The notes under the pieces: model-generated
Database searches by the model: none
What the model was told of the DNA's origin: nothing
Seen by the model: the letters and a program-made list of their open reading frames with translations, nothing else
DNA from: DASVEE01 sp036399695
GTDB lineage: Bacteria; Acidobacteriota; Thermoanaerobaculia; Gp7-AA8
Direction of reading: 5' to 3'
Assembly (NCBI GenBank): GCA_036399695.1
Contig: DASWMP010000406.1
Location: 1 to 21,668, forward strand
Length of the DNA: 21,668 nucleotides
Translations under genes and position numbers: made by a program
Shown: positions 15,401 to 21,668 of the stretch, piece after piece
How positions within the stretch are numbered: the stretch's first letter is position 1
How the letters are laid out: the number at the start of each line of letters is the position of its first letter

Positions 15401-18203
15401 CCTTCGGCTCGCTGTTCCATTCGTAGAAGCCGCCGCCTTCACCCTGGCGGACGCTCGCCCACTGGATCTGCTTGAGCGAGAGCTTGACCTCGACACCGGC
15501 CACCGGCAGCCCTTCAAGGCCGGCGGCGATGACTTCCGTATCGATGCCTTTCGACGACTCCGCAAAGTACGGCGGGCGGCGCAGGCCGATGTACCAGGGG
15601 GCCGGATCGACGCGGTACGTCGTGCGGCCGGCGATCTGCTGGCGCGTGATGTCGGTGACGACGCCTTCGAGCTGGTAGTCGAACGGCCAGCCCGCTTCCC
15701 TGTCGGTCTTGAGGTTGAGCTTGAGGGTGCCGTCAGCGCCGAGCTGCGTCGACTTCTGCTCGATCGTCACGGCCTCCGGCTGGTCGAGGCGCCAGTTCCA
15801 GCCGAGGAACGCCCAGCGGTCCGCCGGCCAGCGGTCGGTGATCTTCGCCGGGACGTCGTACACCGGACGCTTCGAATACGTCCACGCCACCTCGCGGCCG
15901 GACATCGGCGCGCCGAAGAGATAGCGTCCGTTGATCGTGCCGTTCAGCGCCTCGCCGGCGAGCGTGCTGTTGCCGGTCAGCGTGGCGTCGACACGGAAGT
16001 CGGGACGGCGGTAGGCGGCGACGAGGAAATTGCCGTAGAGCTGCAGCCGCTGGCCGGGCGCTTTCGCGTAGACGCTGTAGCCGCCGAGCGGCGCGCCGTT
16101 CGGCACGCGCGCCGTCCATTCGGCGCTGCTCCAGGCGTTCGTCGTCAGCGTGCGCTTGTCGATCTCGTTGTCATGGCTGTCGCGGATCACGACCTCCACT
16201 TTCGAGCCCGGCGGCAGGAGCTGCATGCCGTTGGGCGTGTCGCTGCGGAGGATGGCCTTGAGGTGGATCTCCTCGCCGAGCTTGTAGACGCCGCGGTCGG
16301 TGAAGACGGTGCCGCGCAGCAGCGGGTCGGCCTCGTTGACGTTGAAGTCGAGGCCGAAGTCCCACGGGTTGATGTTCTCGTTCCAGTCGCTGCCGACGTA
16401 GGCGACGTCGCCGTCTTTCTCGGCGATGACGACGAAGTGCAGCTCGCTCAGCGCTTCCCAGGCGTAGTCCTCTTCCTCTGCCGGCTTCTCCTTCGGGCGG
16501 CGGAGGTCGGTGTTCGGCGCGATGGCGATGCCGTCGGCGCCGGTGGTGCCGGTCCAGACGACGTCGTTCGTCAGGTTGCGGATCGAGACCTTCGCGCCGG
16601 CGACCGGTCTGGCGTCATCGAGCCGGGTGACGAGGACGAGCGTGTTCTGCGGGCTGTCCTTGACGCTCAGGCCGAGGTTCGTCGCCTGCACGAGCGAGGC
16701 GCGAATGTCCTGCGAGTACTCCTTCGACTTGGCGATCGGCTCGCCAGGCTTCACGGCCGCCCAGACGAGGCCCATGTTGTCCGCGCCGAGGGCGGACTTG
16801 AGGTCGAGCCCATAGGACTGGATGCGATCCGAGCGGGGCGTGAGCTTGCGGACGGTCGGCTTGGCGTTCGGCGGTGCGGTGCGGAAGCCGTCGGTGCGGA
16901 GCTGCACCATCGTCGGCATCAGGTTCTCGATCGACAGCGGCGCGAGCCACTGCGAGACGCTGCGGTAGTTGCGGCCGTGGAACGGTAGCAGCGGGCCGCC
17001 GCTGGATTCCCAGACGCCGTGACCGTCGCCGAAGCTGACGAAGGCCGTCTTGTGCCAGTTCTCGACCGTCGCGGCCCACATGTAGCCGAGCTTCTGGCCG
17101 TCGGCCGCTTCGAGCGTGGGATCGATCTTGATGGTGTAGGTGCGCGCCGGCTGGAGCGACCATCCGAGCTCGTCGAGGCTGTAGCTCGGCGCCGGATAGT
17201 CGCTGTCGCGCTCCGGCATCGCGCCCGGCTTCACCGCCACCGGCTTGGCCGGATCCGTGACGTCCGTGACGGTGATGGCTTTGCGCGCCCGCGCCGGGGG
17301 GACGCCGGAGCGCGTCCGGAAGACGATGGGGTTGTAGCCCTCCGGATCGCACTGGGCATAGCACCACATCTGGTTGACGAAGAAGGTCGGCTCGAGCTCG
17401 AGGATGAACGTCTGCTCGCGGCCGGTGCCGACGCCGCGTCCGGCGGCGAGCTTGTCGTCGAGGATGACCTGCAGGTTGGTGTCAGGGGCGACGCCCGGCT
17501 TCGTCTCGAGGACGACCTGGTCGTTGGCCGGAGGGAAGCGTTCCTTGTCCCAGTTCGTGGCCACGGAGACGAAGACCGGGGCGCCCTGGCTGGCGGCGGC
17601 CGCTTTCGCTTTCGCGGCCTTCGCGGCGAACGCCTGCTGTGACGCGGCGTCGACCTGGGACGGATCGGCGATGGCCGGTTCTTCGAACGGGCGGGTGCTC
17701 GTGCGGAGCTGCAGATGCTTCGCGACGGTCGCGGCGTCGACGGGCTGGTTGAACCGGAGCGCGATGACGATCGGATTGCCCATCTTCTCGTCGCGCCGGT
17801 ACCAGTCCGTGCCCATGAGGCGGATCGTGGGCGTCGTGAAGCTGAACTTCGACGGCTTGTCGAGCGTGTTGCCGGCGACGGACCTGGCGCTGGCGTCGAT
17901 CGTGACGGTGTAGGTCGTCGCGTACGGCAGCGGTGTCTTGGGGGTGAAGATCAGTGTGGTGGTGCCGGACCATCGGAACGTCCCGGCGACGTTCGGCGAG
18001 ATCTTGAAGAACGGCGCCGTCACCGGCTGCGGGATCTTCCCGACGACGACCATCGGCTCGGAGAAGACGACCCGAACCTCGCTGGCCTCGGCGAGGGTGG
18101 AGACTTCCCCCGCCGGCCCCGCGCTCACGATGCGTAACGTATTCGCGGCACGAGCAGTGAACGCAACGAACAAAAGAACGACCGCACACACGACTCTTTT
18201 CAT
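12432..18203 (-). CDS. Bacterial alpha-2-macroglobulin with thioester
   Basis: A periplasmic broad-range protease trap: cleavage of a bait region collapses the protein around the protease while an internal thioester couples to it. Length is 1923 residues, longer than E. coli YfhM (about 1650). A signal peptide spans residues 1-19 (VVCAVVLLFVAFTARA), with no lipobox cysteine at the cleavage site, so the protein is predicted soluble. An Ig-like domain follows (about 35-130). MG2 contains FTDRGVYKLGEEIHLKA (near 630) and a further macroglobulin unit contains YRPGETARIMIKSPW (near 1010). A glycine-rich linker (near 1195) precedes the A2M domain, LAFWLGSLTTDANGRA onward. The thioester motif GCAEQ has Cys1428 and Gln1431. 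A C-terminal receptor-like domain lies at about 1790-1900. Start ATG 18203. The gene is translationally coupled to pbpC. Confidence 0.94.
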   Translation of the reverse strand: MKRVVCAVVLLFVAFTARAANTLRIVSAGPAGEVSTLAEASEVRVVFSEPMVVVGKIPQPVTAPFFKISPNVAGTFRWSGTTTLIFTPKTPLPYATTYTVTIDASARSVAGNTLDKPSKFSFTTPTIRLMGTDWYRRDEKMGNPIVIALRFNQPVDAATVAKHLQLRTSTRPFEEPAIADPSQVDAASQQAFAAKAAKAKAAAASQGAPVFVSVATNWDKERFPPANDQVVLETKPGVAPDTNLQVILDDKLAAGRGVGTGREQTFILELEPTFFVNQMWCYAQCDPEGYNPIVFRTRSGVPPARARKAITVTDVTDPAKPVAVKPGAMPERDSDYPAPSYSLDELGWSLQPARTYTIKIDPTLEAADGQKLGYMWAATVENWHKTAFVSFGDGHGVWESSGGPLLPFHGRNYRSVSQWLAPLSIENLMPTMVQLRTDGFRTAPPNAKPTVRKLTPRSDRIQSYGLDLKSALGADNMGLVWAAVKPGEPIAKSKEYSQDIRASLVQATNLGLSVKDSPQNTLVLVTRLDDARPVAGAKVSIRNLTNDVVWTGTTGADGIAIAPNTDLRRPKEKPAEEEDYAWEALSELHFVVIAEKDGDVAYVGSDWNENINPWDFGLDFNVNEADPLLRGTVFTDRGVYKLGEEIHLKAILRSDTPNGMQLLPPGSKVEVVIRDSHDNEIDKRTLTTNAWSSAEWTARVPNGAPLGGYSVYAKAPGQRLQLYGNFLVAAYRRPDFRVDATLTGNSTLAGEALNGTINGRYLFGAPMSGREVAWTYSKRPVYDVPAKITDRWPADRWAFLGWNWRLDQPEAVTIEQKSTQLGADGTLKLNLKTDREAGWPFDYQLEGVVTDITRQQIAGRTTYRVDPAPWYIGLRRPPYFAESSKGIDTEVIAAGLEGLPVAGVEVKLSLKQIQWASVRQGEGGGFYEWNSEPKEIDAGNWTVTTTANPVPLHIDMKEGGEYVLIATATDGSGRTTTTRTDFYAVGPGYTAWERHDHNRIDLIPEKKTYRPGETARIMIKSPWETATALLTTEREGVRTWTPFTLTSTQQTITIPITDKDIPNLYVSVLLVKGRTKKDPDADGSDPGKPAFRLGYVELNVEDASKRLTVDVKANHEEYRPATKATIEVNVKDVSGKPSQSEVVLWAVDYGVLSLTGYETPDVLESIYLRKALQVVNADSRQRIISRRVLTPKGASEGGGGGADAGPGTLRKDFRVLAFWLGSLTTDANGRARTEVTLPESLTTYRIMAVAGDKLSRFGWAQNEIRINKPLMLTPSWPRFLTAGDRAHFGGVVHNQSKQRGRATVTIKSLDPSVLEFATEKQTIDLAPGGSAEVRFDATAKTIGEARVQMRVQMGRENDGFEDIIPVRIVATPETFAAYGEAKPRAEEKFEIPTNIVPGFGGLRVDFSSTMLVGLGEGARYLVEYPYGCAEQRASKSLALMLAADLGQAFSLPDIDPKTAKPAAQQSLDELKKFQCGDGGFAFWAGECWSTSPYLTSYVLHVFQRAAKLGYTVDQGLMTRSYDYLDNKLNEPQPTNAEWWPSYTAWQAFSVKVLAEGGRNVDSHLARVYGYRDRMPVFALSFLADTLIARNERGERLDDVRRRILNSIKPEGGTAFVNETNDPYLLYFWNSNVRSTAIVLGTLVRDGENEEIVKRMVRWLMQVRKGGRWGNTQENAWAMGSLVDYYRKYETEVPDFLGAMAMNGQTIASETFKGRTTDSRTQNFSMPQLMTATKAQPGTQVPVVFTREGTGTLYYMMRLRYARSLQNLSPMDQGFQVERSYRLQNGEGTQTSFKAGDLIEVTLVIRATKERRFVAVTDPLPAGTEAVEAWFATTASALSEQQMIADGGGDWTSWFQRGGFDHVERHDDRVNLFATRLGEGDHFFKYLVRATTAGTFLTAPTHVEQMYEPEVFGRTGTVTVEVKK

Positions 18204-18305
18204 ACGCGGTGCAGTGTAGCGGGGAGATCTGTCATCCCGCGTGACCGATGCACGGAAATCTCATACGAGAGTTGTGGCGGGATTGTGGCCGGGGTCGAGG
18301 AACAG

Positions 18306-18319
18306 ATGGGACCTATGGG
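18306..18319. repeat. Isolated nonamer-family copy
   Basis: ATGGGACCTATGGG, about one and a half units of the ATRGGACNN nonamer family. GTCCCATC (18417-18424), on the far side of the palindrome at 18337-18408, is the reverse complement of GATGGGAC. Confidence 0.5.
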
Positions 18320-18336
18320 TGATGGGGAACGCTTTT

Positions 18337-18408
18337 CATGTAGGACAGACACTCTTGTCTGTCCCGCGCACCAGGGAACCGGACAGACAAGAGTGTCTGT
18401 CCTACATG
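18337..18408. repeat. Perfect 28-bp inverted repeat, double palindrome (REPIN-like)
   Basis: The left arm (18337-18364) and right arm (18381-18408) are exact reverse complements over 28 bp with a 16-nt loop. Each arm also folds on itself: GGACAGACA, four bases, TGTCTGTCC. An outer 9-bp repeat, TGGGGAACG (18323-18331) and CGTTCCCCA (18423-18431), brackets it. The element occupies the 236-bp gap between the GGDEF-EAL gene's stop and the macroglobulin start and has the same plan as the element at 964-1053. I saw no T-tract, so it is not a standard terminator. The rest of this gap (18204-18300) shows no feature I can support. Confidence 0.9.
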
Positions 18409-18439
18409 AACCCGAGTCCCATCGTTCCCCACCGCGTGC

Positions 18440-21400
18440 CTACAACGTCTCCGCCGCCACCGGCTTCCCGAACAGGAACCCCTGCACTTCCTCACAGCCC
18501 TCTTCGGCCAGGAACTGCATCTGGGCCTCGGTCTCCACCCCTTCGGCGGTCACGCCGAGGTTGAGGCCGTGGGCCATGGCGATGATCGCGCTGACGATGG
18601 CCCGGTTGCTGCGGCTCGCGTCCAGCTCGTGGACGAACTCCCGGTCGATCTTCACCCGGTCGATCGGGAAATGCCGCAGGTAGCTGAGCGACGAATGCCC
18701 CGTCCCGAAGTCGTCCACCGCGATCTTCACGCCGATCTCCCGCAGCTCGCGCAGCGTGGCGATGGTCCGCTCGGTATTGAGCATGGCCGTGCTCTCCGTG
18801 ATCTCCAGCTCGAGCGAGCTGGGATTGAGGCCCGACTCCTCCAGCGCGCTCACGATGACCTTCCGCAAATCGCTCTGCTGGAACTGCCGCGCCGAGAGGT
18901 TCACCGCCATGCGCAGGCTCGGGAACCGCGTCCTCTGCCACTTCTTCGCCTGCCGGCAGGCCTCGCGCAGCACCCACTCGCCGATGGGGACGATGAGGCG
19001 CGTCTCCTCGGCGATGGGAATGAACGTCAGCGGCGACACCAGCCCGATCCCCGGGCGGTTCCATCGCAGCAGCGCCTCCATCCCCGTCACGCTGCGATCC
19101 TCCAGGCGGATCTGCGGCTGGTAGTGCAGCACCAGCTCTCCCCGTTCGATGGCCCGGCGCAACGCGTTCTCGACCGACAGACGCTCCAGCGCGCGGCTGT
19201 TCATCGCCGGCGTGCAGAGCTGGTAGCCGTTGCGTCCCGCCTCCTTGGCCCGGTACATGGCGTTGTCGGCGTTCTGCAGCAACTGCTCGGCGCTGTTGCC
19301 GTCGTTCGGATAGAGGGCAATGCCGATGCTGGTCGTGATGTAGAGGTCGTGCCCTTCGAGGTGCACCGGCTGGGCGATCGCGTCGAGCAGTTTCTGCGCG
19401 ATCTTCGCCGCATCCTCGGCGCTGCCGAGGTCCGCGAGCAGGAGCGTGAACTCGTCGCCGCCCATGCGCGCGATCGTGTCCTCCTCCCGCAGCATCGACT
19501 GCAACCGTCCGGCGATCGACTTCAGCAACTCGTCGCCGACCGAATGGCCGAGCGTGTCGTTGACGTACTTGAAGCGGTCGAGGTCGAGGAACATCACGGC
19601 GAGCAGGTGCTGCTGCCGTTTCGCATGCGCCAGGGCGACGGTGAGCCGGTCGCGGAACAGCAGGCGGTTCGGCAACGCGGTGAGCGCGTCGTGGTACGCC
19701 TGATATTCGATCTGCTCCTCGGCGGACTTGCGCTCGGTGATGTCGCGCGAGACGGAGACGACCTCCTCGACCGCGCCGGTCTCGGCGTTGACGATGGCCC
19801 GGCTCGTCGATTCGAACCAGACGAGCGTCCCGTCCTTCCGCACGGCCCGGAAGCTGTACGTGCTCGCCCCTACTTCGCCGAGGGAGAACGTGGCCCGGCG
19901 GATGATCGGGTGGTCCTCCGGTGTGATGAACGAGTAGATGGAGCGGCCGACGAGCTCCGACGGCTCGTAGCCGAGAAGATTACGGATAGCGTCGGAGGCG
20001 TACACGATGCGGCCGCGCACGGTCGAGCGCGAGATCAGGTCCGTCGAGTTCTCGGCCATCAGCCGGTAGCGCGCCTCGCTGTCGCGCAGCGCGATCTCGG
20101 CCATCTTGCGGTCGGTGATGTCGATGGCCGTGCCCTCGAGGACCTCCTCGCCGTCCTCGCCGCGAAGGATATGGACGCTCTCGAGGAGCCAGACCGAATG
20201 GCCGTCACGGTGGCGGAGGCAGACTTCGATGTTGGCGACGGCACCGTGATGGCGCACGGCATCGATGAACTGATCGCGCTCCTCGGGCGTGTGATAGAGA
20301 TCGCCGGCCCGCAGCGCCAGGAACGCTTCCCTCGTTTCGAAGCCGAGCATCCGCGCCAGCGCGTCGTTGCACTCGAGCATCCGTCCGCTGACGGTGTTGC
20401 GGTAAACACCGGCGAGGTTCCGTTCGAAGAGGAGCCGGTGGCGCTGTTCGCTGGCCCGCAGTGCACGATAGGCGCGCGTCCGCTCGAGGGCACCGACGAA
20501 GATCTCGCCGGCAAGCCGCAGGAGCGCCGGCGTCTCCTCCGACCAACTGTTTTCGACATGCGAGCTCACGGCGACGTAGCCGATGAGCGTGTGGGCGAGC
20601 ACCATCGGTACGGCGATCCCGGCGCGAACGTTCGCGGTTTCGAGGGAGCGCCGCTCCACCGCCGCTTCGGGCGGCAGGTCGTCGAGCGAGCGGAGGTGGA
20701 GGTTCTCGAAGCGGGCGAGCCTGGCCATCCACCAGGGCGCCGTGTCGGTGGAGATGTTCTGCGACGTCTCCCACCGGCTCGGCACGCCGGGCGCCGTCCA
20801 CTCGTGCGTCAACGAGCCGCTGCGGCGGTCTTCCGTCAGGAGCACGACGTTGCAGCGATCGGCCTTCGTGAAGCGGCCGATGGCGCCGAGGGCCTCGTTG
20901 ATGCCGCGGTCGACTTCGTCCGGGGCGGCGTTGATGAAGTAGCTGGAGATCGCGGCGACGAGCGTCTCGTACTCGGCCCGATGGCGCAGCGCCTCCTGCG
21001 TCTGGCGGCGCTCCTGCGCGTCGATGGCCATCGAGACCATGTCGGCCACGGAACTGGCGAAGTTCTCTTCTTCGACGCTCCAGTTGCGCTGCGGGCCGAC
21101 GTGCTCCTGGCAGACGACGCCCGTCATCTCGCCGAGGCGGCGGATCGGGGCGTCGAGCATCGAGGTGACGCCGTTCGGCTCGAGGTAGACGCCCGTGAAC
21201 GCGCTGGTGCGCGGGTCGTGCCGCGCGTCGTGGGCGCTGATGATCCGCTCCGATTCGAGCGCCTTGAAGTAGAGCGGATACATCGCCGCCGTCAGCTCGA
21301 TGCCCGAGCTGTGGCGGTGTGCGTTCCGCTCGTAGAGCTCCACGCAGCGGATGGCCTCCCGGTCAGGCGTGTAGAGCCAGATGCCGACCCGCGCCACGTC

Positions 21401-21586
21401 GAGCGTGTGCGCACACGTTTCGGCGATGTCGCGCAGCGCTTCCTCGAGATTGCCCGAGTGGATGGAGTGCCGCTTCGCCAGCTCGACCAGCACCTGATTC
21501 TGGCGGCGCAACCGCGTCTCCGTCTCGCGCAGAAGCGCGGTGACGCGTGCGTCGGAGCGAATTCGGACAGGGGGCGTGTCGGGCAC
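18440..21586 (-). CDS. Cyclic-di-GMP signalling protein, GAF-GAF-PAS-PAS-GGDEF-EAL
   Basis: A cytosolic sensor that could make and degrade cyclic-di-GMP. Its 1048 residues contain no membrane helix or signal peptide. Two GAF domains (about 30-195 and 210-370) are followed by two PAS domains (about 380-500, ending EVLEGTAIDITDRK, and 510-630, ending VVSVSRDITERK). The diguanylate cyclase domain (about 640-800) has an intact GGDEF (709-713) and an inhibitory RxxD I-site (Arg700-Asp703) exactly five residues before it. The phosphodiesterase domain (about 815-1045) has EALLRW (Glu837), the metal-binding DDFGTG and a GVETE motif. Both outputs look catalytically competent, so the net activity cannot be predicted. 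The start is GTG at 21586, with GAGGT just upstream in a hairpin; no in-frame ATG competes. Confidence 0.94.
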   Translation of the reverse strand: MPDTPPVRIRSDARVTALLRETETRLRRQNQVLVELAKRHSIHSGNLEEALRDIAETCAHTLDVARVGIWLYTPDREAIRCVELYERNAHRHSSGIELTAAMYPLYFKALESERIISAHDARHDPRTSAFTGVYLEPNGVTSMLDAPIRRLGEMTGVVCQEHVGPQRNWSVEEENFASSVADMVSMAIDAQERRQTQEALRHRAEYETLVAAISSYFINAAPDEVDRGINEALGAIGRFTKADRCNVVLLTEDRRSGSLTHEWTAPGVPSRWETSQNISTDTAPWWMARLARFENLHLRSLDDLPPEAAVERRSLETANVRAGIAVPMVLAHTLIGYVAVSSHVENSWSEETPALLRLAGEIFVGALERTRAYRALRASEQRHRLLFERNLAGVYRNTVSGRMLECNDALARMLGFETREAFLALRAGDLYHTPEERDQFIDAVRHHGAVANIEVCLRHRDGHSVWLLESVHILRGEDGEEVLEGTAIDITDRKMAEIALRDSEARYRLMAENSTDLISRSTVRGRIVYASDAIRNLLGYEPSELVGRSIYSFITPEDHPIIRRATFSLGEVGASTYSFRAVRKDGTLVWFESTSRAIVNAETGAVEEVVSVSRDITERKSAEEQIEYQAYHDALTALPNRLLFRDRLTVALAHAKRQQHLLAVMFLDLDRFKYVNDTLGHSVGDELLKSIAGRLQSMLREEDTIARMGGDEFTLLLADLGSAEDAAKIAQKLLDAIAQPVHLEGHDLYITTSIGIALYPNDGNSAEQLLQNADNAMYRAKEAGRNGYQLCTPAMNSRALERLSVENALRRAIERGELVLHYQPQIRLEDRSVTGMEALLRWNRPGIGLVSPLTFIPIAEETRLIVPIGEWVLREACRQAKKWQRTRFPSLRMAVNLSARQFQQSDLRKVIVSALEESGLNPSSLELEITESTAMLNTERTIATLRELREIGVKIAVDDFGTGHSSLSYLRHFPIDRVKIDREFVHELDASRSNRAIVSAIIAMAHGLNLGVTAEGVETEAQMQFLAEEGCEEVQGFLFGKPVAAETL

Positions 21587-21589
21587 GGG

Positions 21590-21606
21590 ACCTCGTTGGA
21601 CGAGGT
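21590..21606 (-). promoter_or_regulatory. Hairpin covering the ribosome-binding site of the GGDEF-EAL gene
   Basis: On the minus strand ACCTCGT, loop CCA, ACGAGGT forms a perfect 7-bp stem. The GAGGT in its 3' arm is the only ribosome-binding-site candidate for the GTG at 21586, so folding would hide it. A second inverted repeat, GTTCCAT (21605-21611) and ATGGAAC (21625-21631), lies just upstream and overlaps a possible extended -10. If transcription starts near 21603 the hairpin would be only partly transcribed, so the regulatory reading is tentative. Confidence 0.4.
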
Positions 21607-21668
21607 TCCATGTTAGCAGGAAAGATGGAACGCCACAGGAAGGCGGGTCATCCTGGAGTGGGGTGGGG

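Noticed and set aside
12501..17642. Long plus-strand open frames (for example 12501-14540 and 14859-16988) opposite the macroglobulin gene
   Set aside because: They are Arg/Val/Glu/Asp-rich shadows caused by high GC at third positions of the real gene; no motif, signal peptide or start site supports them, and the minus-strand frame has clear domains.
18337..18408. Intrinsic terminator for the GGDEF-EAL gene
   Set aside because: The stem is strong, but no T-tract follows on the relevant strand, and the same double-palindrome design recurs at 964-1053, so a repeat element is the better description; a role in transcript ending is still possible.
18569..21616. 1015-codon plus-strand open frame opposite the GGDEF-EAL gene
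   Set aside because: Composition is that of an antisense shadow (RR, HR, DDR strings), while the opposite strand encodes GAF, PAS, GGDEF and EAL domains with intact catalytic motifs.

Overview
The window looks like a piece of a high-GC, Gram-negative, free-living bacterium. Evidence for a diderm envelope: a secreted alpha-2-macroglobulin paired with penicillin-binding protein 1C, a three-part DsbD-type thiol:disulfide transporter, and several exported proteins. The membrane-anchored TPR protein begins with a basic MDRQHRHDLRHDRF leader that I associate with Acidobacteriota. That phylum is my best guess, from memory of the family and not from a search. No rRNA, tRNA, CRISPR array, transposase or phage gene was seen.

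Layout (nearly all genes on the minus strand, so read right to left). A cytosolic GAF-GAF-PAS-PAS-GGDEF-EAL protein (21586-18440) is followed by an intergenic region with a perfect 28-bp inverted repeat. Next come a 1923-residue thioester alpha-2-macroglobulin and pbpC, which overlap by ATGA. A 492-bp intergenic region follows, holding an array of 20- and 21/22-nt repeats bordered by inverted nonamer repeats. Then come a class I glutamine amidotransferase of the peptidase C26 (PuuD-like) family, a secreted thioredoxin-TPR protein overlapping a DsbD homologue by one base, a Phd-type antitoxin overlapping a 3'-truncated VapC PIN toxin, and yhbY. The only plus-strand gene is a secreted polysaccharide deacetylase (4332-5519), convergent with yhbY. 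To its left the minus strand carries a membrane-anchored TPR protein with a good sigma70-type promoter, a family 2 glycosyltransferase whose 5' end has been tandemly triplicated together with a heptamer hairpin, an unrecognised protein with an Imm32-like segment, a 3-hydroxyacyl-CoA dehydrogenase, and the first 18 codons of a probable methyltransferase.

How the genes work together. Several serve the cell envelope: A2M plus PBP1C (periplasmic protease trapping and peptidoglycan repair), Trx-TPR plus DsbD (periplasmic thiol reduction), deacetylase, glycosyltransferase and TPR anchor. The coding content is otherwise ordinary.

The unusual part is between the genes. At least four sequence-unrelated repeat families occupy almost every sizeable intergenic gap: GGACRGACA/TGTCYGTCC double palindromes, GGCGGTT heptamers, GGATTGA heptamers, and ATRGGACNN nonamers. 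They share one architecture, a short tandem repeat facing its own reverse complement across a short apex. A further array with a roughly 20-21 bp period has no inverted partner. One repeat element coincides with the break in vapC and another has carried copies of a gene start with it. I regard these repeats as the best candidates for something undescribed.
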